DNA of 64,000 bases, taken from contig CAIQIQ010000050.1 in assembly GCA_903871935.1 (NCBI GenBank), forward strand, positions 62,001 to 126,000. The letters are read 5' to 3'. This document shows, piece by piece, positions 1 through 11,254 of the stretch (the first letter of the stretch is position 1; every line of letters starts with the position of its first letter). Position numbers and translations under genes: made by a program. The stretch comes from an uncultured Phycisphaerales bacterium (GTDB lineage Bacteria > Planctomycetota > Phycisphaerae > Tepidisphaerales > Tepidisphaeraceae). A model generated the notes under the pieces. The model searched no databases, had not been told where the DNA came from, and saw nothing but the letters and a program-made list of their open reading frames with translations.

Positions 1-1101
1 GTCAGCACGGAAGCCATCCACCGGTTTACCGTTCATCTCGTAACGGGTGCAGATCTTCAACTCGTCGAGGCCGGTGAGCACATCGAGCAGCATCAGTGAG
101 ATGGCGGTGACGCCGCAGAGTTCACTGGAGTAGCGAACGGCGACGGCGTCGAACCAGCCGCAGCGGCGCGGCCGGCGGGTGGTGGTGCCGTATTCGTTGC
201 CGCGTTCGCGAATGTAGTTGCCGATCTGGTTGTCCTGTTCCGTGGGGAAGGGGCCGCCGCCGACGCGGGTGGTATAGGCCTTCATGATGCCGATGAAGTT
301 GCGGCAGATCTGCGGTGGCGCCCCAGCTCCGGTGAAGATTCCCAAGGCGGAACATGAGGAACTGGTCACGTAGGGATAAGTGCCGTGATCGACATCGAGC
401 AGGACGGCGTGGGCGCCTTCAAAGAGGATCTTCTTGCCGGCCTTGTTGGCTTTGATCAGGATCGAAGAAGTATCATCCACGAATGGTTTGAGCCGCTCAC
501 CGTAGGCCCGATACTCCAGGAAGAGCTTGGGCACATCCAGGGCGGGCAGATCGTAGACTTTCTGGAAGATGGCGCTGCGGTCGGTGGCAATCTGTTCGAG
601 CTTGGCTTTCAGGCGGGATGCATCAATGAGGTCGCTGACTCGGATCGCACTCATGCGATGCATCTTGTCCGCATAGGCTGGGCCAATGCCGCGACGGGTG
701 GTGCCGATGGAACTGCCCTGAGTTCGCGTTTCGCGGGCACCATCTTCGAGCTTGTGATAGGGCATGACGACGTGCGTCTTGTAGCTCACGCGCAGGTTAT
801 CCGGCGAGATCGGGAAGCCCTTGGCGATGAACTCGTCGACTTCTTTGAAGAAGGCTTCGGGATCGAGGACGACGCCGTTGCCGATCAGGTTCATGATGCC
901 GGGGCGGAAGATGCCGACGGGCAGGAGGTGGGTGGAGTATTTCTGGCCATTGATGCGCACGGTATGGCCGGCGTTGGCACCGCCGCAATAGCGGACGACC
1001 ACCTGGGCATCTTCGGCAAGGTAATCGACGATCTTGCCTTTGCCTTCATCGCCCCACTGGACGCCGAATACGCACGCATTTCCCTCGAGGAACGGGTTCA
1101 C
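1..1101 (-). CDS. purA: Adenylosuccinate synthetase, C-terminus cut by window edge
   Basis: This enzyme joins IMP and aspartate using GTP to form adenylosuccinate, the first committed step from IMP to AMP, in the cytosol. The 367 visible codons start at GTG 1101, preceded by AAGAAAGG about 10 bases upstream; a stop codon lies three codons before it in frame, so no earlier start is possible. The N-terminus shows the GTP-binding loop WGDEGKGKIVDY (about residues 16-27) and GGANAGHT (about 41-48), both diagnostic of PurA. Further on are the conserved QGSSIGTTRRGIGPAY and the RVGGGPFPTE segment near residue 300. Roughly 60 C-terminal residues are missing beyond the left edge. A long plus-strand open frame over the same DNA is a shadow. 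Confidence 0.97.
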   Translation of the reverse strand, partial: MNPFLEGNACVFGVQWGDEGKGKIVDYLAEDAQVVVRYCGGANAGHTVRINGQKYSTHLLPVGIFRPGIMNLIGNGVVLDPEAFFKEVDEFIAKGFPISPDNLRVSYKTHVVMPYHKLEDGARETRTQGSSIGTTRRGIGPAYADKMHRMSAIRVSDLIDASRLKAKLEQIATDRSAIFQKVYDLPALDVPKLFLEYRAYGERLKPFVDDTSSILIKANKAGKKILFEGAHAVLLDVDHGTYPYVTSSSCSALGIFTGAGAPPQICRNFIGIMKAYTTRVGGGPFPTEQDNQIGNYIRERGNEYGTTTRRPRRCGWFDAVAVRYSSELCGVTAISLMLLDVLTGLDELKICTRYEMNGKPVDGFRAD

Positions 1102-1777
1102 TGTGTTCTAGCCTTTCTTATTGATTGGGCCAGGGAAGCGATCGGATCGCAACTGCGGGGACGTCCCTGCCGGAACGTGGTCGGAAAGTATGGCGGATGC
1201 ATAGTGCTGTCAAGGCGAAGGTTGTTCATGCGGCGACTCCGGGTGGGAGTTGGGGGAGGCGGCGACCGTGAAGTCGGGATGACGCGAAGAGGATTCAGTA
1301 GTGTCGATGCTGGAAGGAAGATTCGCGAGGGTGGCGCAAATGTCTTTTTGAGATGCTTGTGCTGGCGGGGCAAGGAGTTGCGCTTCGTGGGGTGGAGAAG
1401 ATTGGCACGTTTCGTCTGCCTTGGTTTGGAGGTGAGATTCCTGCGGCTGAGGAACGGGCTGGGAGGCGGCGGCCGGCCTAATAGGAATGGTGGGTGGAAG
1501 ATCGGAGAGTTCGCTGGCGGGGTCGACTTCTGGAGGTCGGCGGGCCTAGGGAAGCTCTAGATGGAGCTACAGATCACACGATGGAAGACCCCTCGCCCCC
1601 GTGCAACCAATCCCGCCTTCGTGGAATCAGCTTTCCTGTCAATCTGATTCTCTTATCAATTCGGGCGTTTCGACTGTCAGCTTCAGACCGATCGCATGCC
1701 CTACGGCAACAAGGGTGGGGCAGAAAACTGCGGTAAGCAGGAGGCGATCGGATCGTTCCGCCACACGATGGCCCGCT
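1102..1777. other. Intergenic region, no supported gene
   Basis: About 680 bases separate purA from the minus-strand transporter. Open frames here on both strands are rich in Arg, Pro and Gly, have no recognisable domain and no good ribosome binding site, so I do not call them. The motif GCGATCGGATCG occurs near both ends (about 1138 and 1744) but without further structure. The purA promoter should lie just upstream of 1101 on the minus strand; I see no convincing -35/-10 pair. Confidence 0.6.
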
Positions 1778-3766
1778 TTAGGTTGCGGAAGCCGCCGGGC
1801 TCGGATGCACTGCTTCTCCGGGCGCCAGGTCGCGTTCGATCCAGCGGACCGCCTGCGTATTGAGGATGCTCAGGGCCAGGCTGACCAGGTTGGCGATACC
1901 CAGGATGTACAGTTCGTAGGAGAGGCCAAGGTTGATGATCCACTGGGTTTGTAGCCAGAGGGTCGGGAATGAGGCGAACCCGGTCAACGCCCCGACCATC
2001 CAGATGCCGTGGTGCGGCAGTCCGTAGACCGTCTTCTGGCCGCGTTCGCGAGCGCGGATGTCACGGATGATGAGCCAGTACTGCACCAGTCCGGCGGTCG
2101 TGAGCAGGATCTTCAAGGGGAACCAGATGTGGAGGTACCAGTGGCCGATCTCGCGTAGCTTCTCGGCGTGGAGCATTTCCCAGGTGAAGTACCCCATCAG
2201 AGCGAGATTCATGGCCATGCCCACAAGGCCCAGGTTCAGAGCCGTCCGAAGCCAACGCGGGATGGTTGCCACCGACTTGAACTGGCCGGCGGGGGGTTCC
2301 CGCCCTTCGGGCAGCCACGGCGCCGGCGCCTGGTAGTGCTCGTCGCCGCCGAGTTTCAGCCACTCGCGATAGGCGAGGCAGGTAACGACGGCGCCGACGA
2401 CGGTGAAGGTGCCGCTCCAGAGGAAACCGAAGCGGTAGGCGAAATCCGGGCCGAATTTCGCGGCCATGCTGGAGTCGTGCAGCAGCCACGTGATACCGTC
2501 AATGAAGATCCCCGCGAGGAAGCCGGCCACCATCCTGCCGATAGCGCGGATCACTGAACTGGCGGCGGAGAACTGCCCGTAAAGAGACCTGGGCATAAGC
2601 CGCATGAACAGCGCGATCCCGCAGAGGCCCGCCATGGCCCCGCTGAACTGCGACGCCACGCCGCTGATCAGCGCCGGCCAGAACATCACCGCCGAGGGCA
2701 GCGTGATGAAGAGCCAGATCCAGCCGTTGAAGCCGGAGAACGCAGCGCCGATGGCGTTGTAGGTCGAGATGCGAAGCGGATGCCAGCGATCGACGAAGAC
2801 CGACGCATAGTACGTGGCAACCATGCCGCCGAAGGTGCTGACGGTGCGGAGGATGCCCTGCTGCTTGAGCGACAGGTTTAGCTGCTGGTTGGTAAAGACA
2901 TTGAAGATGGCAACGCCGCCAGCCAGCGCGCCCACGCCGGCCGTGAGGTAGAAATACCAGTAGAACTTCGTGGAGAACGATTCCTTGCCGACCGACATGA
3001 GCTTCGCGAAGAAGCCTTCGTACTTCTCCTCTTCCGGAGGTGGCGGGTATGTGCCCTCCTTCACCCGCAGGCAGGTGATGCCCATGCCAACGAAGTAGAG
3101 GATGGCCGCCCCGGTCATGATCGGCCGGAACAGCGGGACCGAATGCTCGAAGAGAAACCAGTTGTACAAGGCCGCGGCAATGCTGCCGACGATATTGAAA
3201 TAGCCGTTGAAGCGGCCAAGCAATTGCGGGGGCACCACATCGTTGAACAGGTACCAGTAGGCGCTGTCGACAAATTGGTTGAAGAACTGGAACGACACCA
3301 TGAAGAGCACGATCATCGCGACGGTCACCGTTGTGGGCGCGAAAGTTTGTGCCATTGGCATCACGTGCCGCAGAGCAGCGCCGATCTGCTCGCTCCAGCC
3401 GATGAAGGCGAGGCTCAGGGCCTGGAACGGCAGGGTGTACCAGATGAACGGGATGCGCCGGCCCATGCGGCTGCGGTAGCGGTCGCTCTTGTAGCTGACG
3501 ACGGTGCCCACGGTGATGTCGAAGATTCCGGGGATGGTGGTCATCACCAGGGACATGAGCCAGTTAGAGACGCCCAAGTCCTTCAATTTGAGGGGCACCA
3601 TGTTGGGCCAGACGGTCTCCATCATGGTGAAGCAGAAAAAGCCCCACAGGAGCCACCCGAACAGTGCGACCAGGGCCTTGCGCGTGTATACGAGCGTACC
3701 GCAGCGATAGTGTGATTCGGCCGCAGCGGCAGATTCGCCATTCCCGGGGGCGTTGAGTTCATTCAT
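1778..3766 (-). CDS. Large MFS transporter (GPH/sugar-cation symporter-like) with extra C-terminal membrane segments
   Basis: A 662-residue inner-membrane transporter. The first 460 or so residues have the 12 hydrophobic helices of the major facilitator superfamily. The loop after helix 2 carries SDRYRSRMGRRIPFI, matching the D-(R/K)-x-G-R-(R/K) signature of the glycoside-pentoside-hexuronide and sucrose symporter branch. After a hydrophilic linker (about 465-500) come about four more predicted membrane helices, so the protein is some 200 residues longer than a standard MFS porter; that tail is unassigned. The start ATG at 3766 follows a purine-rich GTGAAG. Substrate cannot be read from sequence; a sugar or glycoside is the family expectation. 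Confidence 0.85.
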   Translation of the reverse strand: MNELNAPGNGESAAAAESHYRCGTLVYTRKALVALFGWLLWGFFCFTMMETVWPNMVPLKLKDLGVSNWLMSLVMTTIPGIFDITVGTVVSYKSDRYRSRMGRRIPFIWYTLPFQALSLAFIGWSEQIGAALRHVMPMAQTFAPTTVTVAMIVLFMVSFQFFNQFVDSAYWYLFNDVVPPQLLGRFNGYFNIVGSIAAALYNWFLFEHSVPLFRPIMTGAAILYFVGMGITCLRVKEGTYPPPPEEEKYEGFFAKLMSVGKESFSTKFYWYFYLTAGVGALAGGVAIFNVFTNQQLNLSLKQQGILRTVSTFGGMVATYYASVFVDRWHPLRISTYNAIGAAFSGFNGWIWLFITLPSAVMFWPALISGVASQFSGAMAGLCGIALFMRLMPRSLYGQFSAASSVIRAIGRMVAGFLAGIFIDGITWLLHDSSMAAKFGPDFAYRFGFLWSGTFTVVGAVVTCLAYREWLKLGGDEHYQAPAPWLPEGREPPAGQFKSVATIPRWLRTALNLGLVGMAMNLALMGYFTWEMLHAEKLREIGHWYLHIWFPLKILLTTAGLVQYWLIIRDIRARERGQKTVYGLPHHGIWMVGALTGFASFPTLWLQTQWIINLGLSYELYILGIANLVSLALSILNTQAVRWIERDLAPGEAVHPSPAASAT

Positions 3767-3883
3767 GCGACTTCACTCTTTCGCTTGCGAAGCGGTGTCA
3801 GATCGCGGTGAGCATCCCGCGACTGGCGGGGAATGATACGAGGAGGTGCAGGTTCTGTCTCGCCCCCGGCCGATGGATGTGGA

Positions 3884-5509
3884 TTATTGTGCGGGTTGGG
3901 TGGTGGGGATCTGTTTTTCCCAGTCTACGCGGGCTTGACCCAGGAGGGTGCCGGTGGCGAATGCGAGGTCGATTTGGGCGATTTCGTAGTCGGTGAGGGC
4001 GGCGATCTCGGAGGACTGGGCATCGGCCAGTTTCGTCTGGGCGTCCAGCACATCGGTGGCGGTACGGAGGCCCTGGTTGAATTGGCGCTGTTCGGCAGCG
4101 ACGGTACGTGCGGCGAGGACGGTTCGGGCTCGGCTGGCGATGATGCGGTTCCATGACGCCTGCAGTGTATCGATGGCATCCAGGACGTCTTTGCGGATCT
4201 GCAGCGACTGGGCGGCTTTGGAGGATAGATCCTGCTGCCGCTGCAGCAGGCTGCGGCGGAGTTGGCTCTTGGCGGCCTCATTGCCGATCGGCACATCCAG
4301 CCGGAGCATCGCGGTCTGGTCCTGGTAGTCCTTGCGGAAAGTCATGTCATAGGCATCGTTGGGCGTATCCCCGAGTCCGTGGACGCCGTAGGTGTATTGC
4401 AGGGCAAGCGAGGGAAGGGCCTGGTTCCTGGCGTAGTTGATCGTGAGGGCATCCTGTGCCAACTGAAGCTGCGCCTGCAATAGTTCCGACCGGTTCTCCA
4501 TGGCGGAGTCGACCAAATGTTGGGCAGTGATCGTGTAGTGAATCGGGTTGGGATCGCTGCCGGGAAGTATTAGTGTGTCATCATCGAATTGCGTGTCATT
4601 GAGCAGGCGTTTGAGGTCGCGCTGGCGTTCGCGGACAACGTTGTCGACGGTGATGATCGCGTCAAGCTGATCGGCCAGGCCGGACTCAGCGCGGGTGATC
4701 TCGATCTGGGCGGACTTGCCGGCCGCGACGAGGCGGCGGGCCTGTTCCAGCAGTGTACCGGCCAGATCGTACTGCTGCTTCTTAACCTCAAGCTGCCGCC
4801 GGGCGGCATAGAGGCGCCAGTAGGTGCGATCAACGGCCGCGAGCACGGTGGTTACCTGCAGCCGAGTCTGCATGCGGCTGATCTGCTGCTGGTATCCAGC
4901 GATGCGGATGGAGTATTCGGCCGACTCCTGCCCGGCATTGCGGAGCAGGGGCTGGCTGATGGAGAAGCTGATGTCGCTGCCATATGTGACATCTTCAGAA
5001 CTGGTGCGAGCGAACGGAGAGGAGACTTCTACTGTTCCGCCGGTACGAAGGGGGATGGTGATTCCCGGCCTTACTGATTCAAAGTCGGTCTGGGTGCTGC
5101 CAATCACCGGCCGTGTGGTAGCAGGATCAATCGTGCCTGCCCTGGCTTCGGTGAAGAAGGTGGATTCGAACTTCGCCTCTTCCTGGCTTACTTGTGTTTT
5201 GGCGATTTGGGGCGAATAGACGGAAACCTTCAGGTCGAGGTTGTTGCGCAGCGCCAGTTCGCGGATGCGTGCCAGGTTCAGTTTTGCCTGGGAGAGCGCC
5301 GGGCGCGAAGCCGGGAAGGTTGTCGGCAGCGATGTCGGCAGCGTGGCGGGCCGGCCGTCGGAGGTCATTTCCAGAACGCCGATCTGACCCGGGTCGCGCG
5401 GGGGAGCGAGCTTCCAGTCTTCTTTGGTCGGGCCGCAGCCGATACCGGTGCCGGCACCGGTGCCGGCAATGGCAAGCAGCAGGATGCTGTATGCAAAGCG
5501 TCTACTCAT
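3884..5509 (-). CDS. TolC-like outer-membrane efflux lipoprotein
   Basis: Outer-membrane channel component of a tripartite efflux or export system, 541 residues from ATG 5509. I chose this start because it yields a clean signal peptide (MSRRFAYSILLLAIAGTG) ending in a lipobox-like GIGC, so the protein is probably lipidated as in NodT/OprM proteins. The frame extends upstream to 5668 but that stretch lies inside the permease gene and is not signal-like. The rest has two halves of long amphipathic helices rich in Gln/Ala/Arg (for example ARRQLEVKKQQYDLAGTLLEQA), typical of the OEP fold. It overlaps the permease stop by 8 bases and is the last gene of the operon. Confidence 0.9.
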   Translation of the reverse strand: MSRRFAYSILLLAIAGTGAGTGIGCGPTKEDWKLAPPRDPGQIGVLEMTSDGRPATLPTSLPTTFPASRPALSQAKLNLARIRELALRNNLDLKVSVYSPQIAKTQVSQEEAKFESTFFTEARAGTIDPATTRPVIGSTQTDFESVRPGITIPLRTGGTVEVSSPFARTSSEDVTYGSDISFSISQPLLRNAGQESAEYSIRIAGYQQQISRMQTRLQVTTVLAAVDRTYWRLYAARRQLEVKKQQYDLAGTLLEQARRLVAAGKSAQIEITRAESGLADQLDAIITVDNVVRERQRDLKRLLNDTQFDDDTLILPGSDPNPIHYTITAQHLVDSAMENRSELLQAQLQLAQDALTINYARNQALPSLALQYTYGVHGLGDTPNDAYDMTFRKDYQDQTAMLRLDVPIGNEAAKSQLRRSLLQRQQDLSSKAAQSLQIRKDVLDAIDTLQASWNRIIASRARTVLAARTVAAEQRQFNQGLRTATDVLDAQTKLADAQSSEIAALTDYEIAQIDLAFATGTLLGQARVDWEKQIPTTQPAQ

Positions 5510-6761
5510 GGCGGAGGGCCTCGATGGGATCAAGACGGGCGGCTTTGATGGCCGGGAACATGCCGGACGCCACACCAATGGCGGCCGAGAAAAAGAAGGA
5601 GGCCACGATTGCGATGAAGGGGATCGATGCCTTGGCCAGCCCGCCATTGGGGAGCTTAGTGAGGCCATAGGTCAGCGTTTCGCCGATGGCGATGCCGATG
5701 AGGCCGCCGAAGAGGCAAAGGATGACGGCCTCGACGAGGAATTGGAGCAGAATTGCGCCCGGGCGTGCCCCGACGGCTTTGCGCAGGCCGATTTCACGGG
5801 TGCGTTCGGAGACGGAGACCAGCATGATGTTCATGATGCCGATGCCGCCGACCACGAGCGAGATGGCGACGATTCCGGCGGCGACGAGGGTGATCATGGT
5901 GGCCATGTTGTTGAACTGGGTCAGGTATTGCTCGATGATCTCCAGGCGGAAGGTACTGGGTTCGCCGGGCTTGATGTGACGCTGTTTGCGGAGGAAGAAG
6001 GTCAGTTCGGCACGGGCATCTTCGGATACGGAGGGCGAGCGCGAGGCGGCGATTCCGACGATAAAGCCATTGTTCATTCGCCAGGCGGAGGTGAAGGGGA
6101 TGAAGACCTCCAATTCGGAATCGCCGCTGCCGAACATGCCGGTCTGCGGGTGTTCTTCGATGAGCCCCATGATCGTGAAGCGTGCTTCGCCGACCATAAT
6201 GGTTTCGCCGACACAGTTGGTGGGGAGAGCGAGCTTGTCGCGGACTTTGGGATTGATCAGGCAAACCGGCCGGGCCTGCTGGCCATCGATCAGCGAGAAC
6301 GGCCGCCCCTGGGTGACAAAGCGGTTTTCGATCTGATGCCACTGAGGGTCGATGCCGGTGATGGAGACGCCGCTTTCGGTCTTGTCTTTATAGGAGACAT
6401 CAAGGCGCTGGCCCATAGAGCGAGTGAAGTTGGCGACGGACGGGCAGTGTTCGAGCAGGCCGGAAAACTCCTCCGGATGGAAGCGCAGGAGCCAACCGTT
6501 GGAATTCTTGAGTTTCCCCGTCTGCGGTCGTTCGGGAACGATGAAGATCTTGTTGGTCCCGATGCTCTCGAAGCTCTCGAGCACGTACAGGCGCAGGCCG
6601 GTCAAGGCGGCGATCACGGCGGTGGCGGAGGCCACGCCGATAATGATGCCGATCGTGGTCAGGATCGATCTCATCTTGTTCGCCCAGATCTGGTCCAATG
6701 CCAGCCAGGCGCTTTGCAGCAGCAGGCGCAGAAGCGAGATGGGGTGGAGGAAGAGCCGCAT
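5502..6761 (-). CDS. MacB-like ABC transporter permease (FtsX domain)
   Basis: Membrane subunit of a mechanotransmission-type ABC transporter, 419 residues. The start at ATG 6761 (MRLFLHPISLL...) lies 1 base after the ATPase gene; an in-frame Met at 6893 would overlap that gene by 130 bases and is rejected. Order of parts: first membrane helix (about 25-50, NKMRSILTTIGIIIGVAS), a periplasmic MacB_PCD-like domain (about 50-280), then three C-terminal helices with the FtsX-family GGIGIMNIMLVSVSERTREIG motif near residue 300. It works with the separate ATPase at 6763-7530, so unlike E. coli MacB the ATPase and permease are on two chains. Confidence 0.93.
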   Translation of the reverse strand: MRLFLHPISLLRLLLQSAWLALDQIWANKMRSILTTIGIIIGVASATAVIAALTGLRLYVLESFESIGTNKIFIVPERPQTGKLKNSNGWLLRFHPEEFSGLLEHCPSVANFTRSMGQRLDVSYKDKTESGVSITGIDPQWHQIENRFVTQGRPFSLIDGQQARPVCLINPKVRDKLALPTNCVGETIMVGEARFTIMGLIEEHPQTGMFGSGDSELEVFIPFTSAWRMNNGFIVGIAASRSPSVSEDARAELTFFLRKQRHIKPGEPSTFRLEIIEQYLTQFNNMATMITLVAAGIVAISLVVGGIGIMNIMLVSVSERTREIGLRKAVGARPGAILLQFLVEAVILCLFGGLIGIAIGETLTYGLTKLPNGGLAKASIPFIAIVASFFFSAAIGVASGMFPAIKAARLDPIEALRHE

Positions 6762-6762
6762 T

Positions 6763-7530
6763 TTAGGGCGCTCCCTTCTGCACACGCAGAGCCGCTTCGC
6801 GATGCGAGGCCACGGCATTATCCTGCTCAACCGGAAGATCGGAAAGGACCTTGCCATCGCGCATGCGGATAATGCGGTTGGCATGCGCCGCAACGTCGGG
6901 CTCGTGGGTCACGATCACGATGGTCTGGCCCTGTTCGTGCAATTGCGAGAAGAGGCGCAGAATCTCCGCGCTGGTAACTGTATCGAGGTTGCCGGTGGGC
7001 TCGTCAGCGAGGAGGATAGTAGGGCGGCAGACCAGGGCACGGGCAATCGCGACGCGCTGTCGCTGGCCGCCGGAAAGCTGATTGGGGCGATGCCGGGCGC
7101 GATCGGTGAGGCTGACGCGGTCCACGGCTTCGCGAGCCATTTTACGCCGGCTGCGCCAGGGAACATCGGAGTAGATGAGGGGAAGCTCGACGTTCTTCAA
7201 GGCGCTGAAGCGCGGCAGCAGTTCGAATGACTGGAAGACGAAGCCGATCCGCTGGTTTCGCACTCTGGCCATCGCGGCCGCTGAGAGGGTGCTGACGGCC
7301 TGGCCATCGAGTTCGTACATGCCTGAACTTGGTCGATCGAGGCAGCCCAGGATGTTCATCAGGGTGCTCTTGCCCGAGCCTGAAGCTCCCATGATGGCGA
7401 CATACTCGCGGGCGCGAATGTCCAGAGTGACGCCGTCGAGCGCATGGATGGTTTCCGCGCCGACCTTGTACTGCTTCTTCAGTTCGGTCACGCGAATGAC
7501 GGCCGGGGATGGATTTGCTGAGGCGGTCAT
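6763..7530 (-). CDS. MacB/LolD-type ABC transporter ATP-binding protein
   Basis: Cytoplasmic ATPase of 255 residues that powers the adjacent FtsX-like permease. Visible motifs in order: Walker [10 protein letters not shown] (about residue 50), Q-loop in [13 protein letters not shown] signature [15 protein letters not shown], Walker [13 protein letters not shown] and the H-loop VIVTHEP. The tail after residue 230 is variable. The start at 7530 overlaps the stop of the upstream adaptor gene by 4 bases, a translational coupling arrangement. Confidence 0.95.
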   Translation of the reverse strand: MTASANPSPAVIRVTELKKQYKVGAETIHALDGVTLDIRAREYVAIMGASGSGKSTLMNILGCLDRPSSGMYELDGQAVSTLSAAAMARVRNQRIGFVFQSFELLPRFSALKNVELPLIYSDVPWRSRRKMAREAVDRVSLTDRARHRPNQLSGGQRQRVAIARALVCRPTILLADEPTGNLDTVTSAEILRLFSQLHEQGQTIVIVTHEPDVAAHANRIIRMRDGKVLSDLPVEQDNAVASHREAALRVQKGAP

Positions 7531-8933
7531 GCGCTTGCGGCCGAATCCTTCTTCTCTGGTTGCGTGGCGGGCCGCGTTGAGGGTTGGGTCGAGGGTTGCG
7601 TGGCGGCCCTCTCGTCCTTTACTTTCTGGTCGTGGGCCAGCTTCTCAAGTGCCTTGTAGGGGCCGGTAATGACCATGTCACCATCGGCCAGGCCGGCCTT
7701 AATCACGGTGTGGGTGAGATCCGAGGCACCGACCACTACGGGCACGGCAACGGCCTTGCCATCCTTCATGCGGAAGACCACCGTGGTCTGAGAACTGGCC
7801 TTGTTCACGTTCGGGTTGCCATCGCGGACTTGGGCGGGCAATTCATCGGTTGTGCGCCCGAGAATCGCCTGGCTGGGGACTTTGAGGATGTTGGTGTGGT
7901 GCGCGCTTTCGATATCAACATCCGAGGTTAGCCCGGCGAACAGGCGTTCGCCGCCAGAGTCGACGCGAACCTCGACCTTGAAGTATTTCCCGGATGATGA
8001 TCCGGAGAGTTGGGCGGCAGATCCGCCAGACTGGGCAAGGGCTACCGTCTCCACCACACCATCAAAGACACGGTCGCCATAGGCCTGTGTGTGGATGCGG
8101 GCTTTCTGCCCGACTTTCACCGTGGCGATGTTCGCCTCATCGACACGGGCGGCCAGCAGCATCTCCGAGAAGTCGCCGATCTCGAGGATGACAGTACCCG
8201 CGTTATTCATGGTACCGGTTACGACGAGCTCACCTTCCTTGGCATTGAGCTTGGTGATCATGCCGTCGATGGGCGAAGTGATCGTCGTGTAGGAAAGATT
8301 GTCGCGGGCCCGCATGATCTCGGCCTCGGCGGCATCGAGGTTGTATTTCATCACCTCAAGGTTTGCCTGCTCGGCCTCAAGCGACTGTTTTGCCGCGTCG
8401 AGCATGGCCTGAGTTTCATCGACGTGGCGCTGTGCGGTATCGACAATGGACTGGGCGACATCGTGGCTTGAGAGCAGATCGGTCTGGCGCTGGATATCGC
8501 GCTGCGCTTCGCGAAGCTGTGCCTCGCAGGCGACGACTTGCGCTTTCTGCGCCCGCATCCGTGCCTGCGAGACGGTGATCTGGGCCTTCTCGGCGGCATA
8601 GCGTGCTTCGGTGGAACGCAGGCCGGCCTGCAGATCGGTTGAATCCAGCTTGACGACGATGTCACCTTTCTTCACCACCGCGCCTTCCTTGAAGGGCAGT
8701 TCGGTGATGCGGGCGGCGACGCGGGCGGAGATAGACACCTTGTTTCGCGGCTGGATCTCGCCGGGTGCCTGCACCAACTCGGTCAGGTCGCCCCGGACCA
8801 CCGGCTCAAAGCGGACCGGTGTGGCGTCGGCATCGCCGGCTTTGCTGGCAAATCTCATCCAGGCAAGAACGCCGCCGCCGACGAGGGCCAGGACCAATGC
8901 CACGATTGCGATGATGAACAGAAGCTTCTTCAT
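7527..8933 (-). CDS. MacA/HlyD-family periplasmic adaptor protein
   Basis: Membrane fusion protein of 468 residues that should link the ABC permease to the TolC-like channel. It begins with a short cytoplasmic stretch and an uncleaved membrane anchor ([23 protein letters not shown]). A biotinyl-lipoyl hairpin half follows ([24 protein letters not shown]), then a long coiled coil (about 100-210, rich in Gln, Ala, Glu), the second lipoyl half ([20 protein letters not shown]) and a beta-barrel domain. The C-terminal 35 residues are low-complexity Thr/Gln/Pro repeats. It is the first gene of the minus-strand operon 8933-3884. I saw no strong ribosome binding site before ATG 8933. Confidence 0.93.
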   Translation of the reverse strand: MKKLLFIIAIVALVLALVGGGVLAWMRFASKAGDADATPVRFEPVVRGDLTELVQAPGEIQPRNKVSISARVAARITELPFKEGAVVKKGDIVVKLDSTDLQAGLRSTEARYAAEKAQITVSQARMRAQKAQVVACEAQLREAQRDIQRQTDLLSSHDVAQSIVDTAQRHVDETQAMLDAAKQSLEAEQANLEVMKYNLDAAEAEIMRARDNLSYTTITSPIDGMITKLNAKEGELVVTGTMNNAGTVILEIGDFSEMLLAARVDEANIATVKVGQKARIHTQAYGDRVFDGVVETVALAQSGGSAAQLSGSSSGKYFKVEVRVDSGGERLFAGLTSDVDIESAHHTNILKVPSQAILGRTTDELPAQVRDGNPNVNKASSQTTVVFRMKDGKAVAVPVVVGASDLTHTVIKAGLADGDMVITGPYKALEKLAHDQKVKDERAATQPSTQPSTRPATQPEKKDSAASA

Positions 8934-9129
8934 GGATGTATTCGCCGGATGGTCAAGGACGGAATGCTATCGGAATATACCTGTCCGCCTGATTGCCAGC
9001 AACTTATGGCAGTATGCCGGAGTGGCACCATTACAATTGCAGGTTCGTTTCATACATGGCGTGACGGTGTGTGCGCGCATCGCGACTGGTGGGTTACAGC
9101 CTGCAATGCCTGTGGTATGCTCTGGCGGC

Positions 9130-10095
9130 ATGCAGTACACCACTCTTGGTTCTACCGGCGTTACGGTTTCGCGGTTGTGCTATGGGACGATGAGCTTCGG
9201 CGGCGATGCCGATGAGGCGATGTCGGCGAAGATGTTTTCCCGCTGCCGTGAGGTGGGGATCAACTTCTTCGATTGTGCGAACGTGTACTCGGCCGGGCGG
9301 GCGGAAGAGATCTTGGGACGGCTGATGAAGGGGCAACGTGATCAGCTTATCATCACCAGCAAGGTGGGGATGGCGCTGAAGGATCAACCGCTCAATGCGC
9401 GCGGGCTGTCGCGGCGGATGATCTTCCAGCAGATCGAGCTAACGCTCAAACGGCTCGCGACGGATTACCTCGATGTATACTTTTACCATTGCGACGACAT
9501 GAGCGTGCCGCAGGAGCAATACCTGCGTGCCATGGACGAGCTGGTGCGCTGCGGCAAGATTCGCTATATCGGTGCGAGCAATTGGTCGGCTTGGCGCATT
9601 GCGCGGAGTCTGGGGATCTGCGAGAGAGAGCACTTGAGCAAGGTGGCGGTCCTGCAACCGATGTACAGCCTGGCGAAGCGCACGGCCGAAGTGGAGATCC
9701 TGCCCCTGGCTCAGGCCGAGCGGCTGGGGGTGATCAGCTACAGTCCGTTGGGGGGTGGGCTGCTTTCTGGCAAGTACCGCGATGGCGGCGCGCAGGGCCG
9801 GCTGAAGGCTAATGCGATGTATGCCAGACGTTACGAACTGGAGATGTACCGCCAGATCGCCACACGATTTGCGGAGTACGCGGCGGTGGCGGGCGTGAGT
9901 CCGGTTACGCTGGCTGTGGCTTGGGCGAAGCGCCACCCAGGCGTTACCGCGCCGATCATAGGCGCCCGTAACCTGGAGCAGCTCGAACCGTCGCTTGCGG
10001 CGGCCGACTACATCATGAGTGGTGAGGAGTGGACGCAGATCGCCGGACTGACGCCGCCGGTTCCGGTCGCGACGGATCGCGATGAAGAGCGGTAG
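9130..10095 (+). CDS. Aldo/keto reductase
   Basis: NADP(H)-dependent reductase of the AKR superfamily, 321 residues, cytosolic. ATG 9130 gives the expected start MQYTTLGSTGVTVSRLCYGTM; the open frame runs back to 8611 but that part overlaps the divergent adaptor gene. The catalytic tetrad is recognisable: Asp and Tyr in FFDCANVYSAGRAEEILG (residues about 45-62), Lys in IITSKVG and His in VYFYHCDD. The C-terminal cofactor-binding region reads TAPIIGARNLEQLEPSLAA. It stands alone, transcribed divergently from the efflux operon across 196 bases. Its substrate is unknown. Confidence 0.93.
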   Translation: MQYTTLGSTGVTVSRLCYGTMSFGGDADEAMSAKMFSRCREVGINFFDCANVYSAGRAEEILGRLMKGQRDQLIITSKVGMALKDQPLNARGLSRRMIFQQIELTLKRLATDYLDVYFYHCDDMSVPQEQYLRAMDELVRCGKIRYIGASNWSAWRIARSLGICEREHLSKVAVLQPMYSLAKRTAEVEILPLAQAERLGVISYSPLGGGLLSGKYRDGGAQGRLKANAMYARRYELEMYRQIATRFAEYAAVAGVSPVTLAVAWAKRHPGVTAPIIGARNLEQLEPSLAAADYIMSGEEWTQIAGLTPPVPVATDRDEER

Positions 10096-10171
10096 AGCAG
10101 GCTGTGGTGTGTTCCGGTAATCCGGGACTTCGCCCTTTGCGTATAAACCTCTATAAGGGATACTCTTAGCC

Positions 10172-11233
<1,062 letters not shown>

Positions 11234-11254
11234 TCGGGCTAAAAGGTGGGGAGC

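Noticed and set aside
385-1560. Long plus-strand open frame (391 codons)
   Set aside because: Its first 700 bases are the complement of purA and the rest is low-complexity without a domain.
1138-1755. Repeated GCGATCGGATCG motif
   Set aside because: Only two copies about 600 bases apart, with no symmetry or context pointing to a function.
5424-6872. Plus-strand open frame of 482 codons opposite the ABC permease
   Set aside because: It is the high-GC complement of a well-supported permease gene, rich in Asp/Gly/His with no domain.
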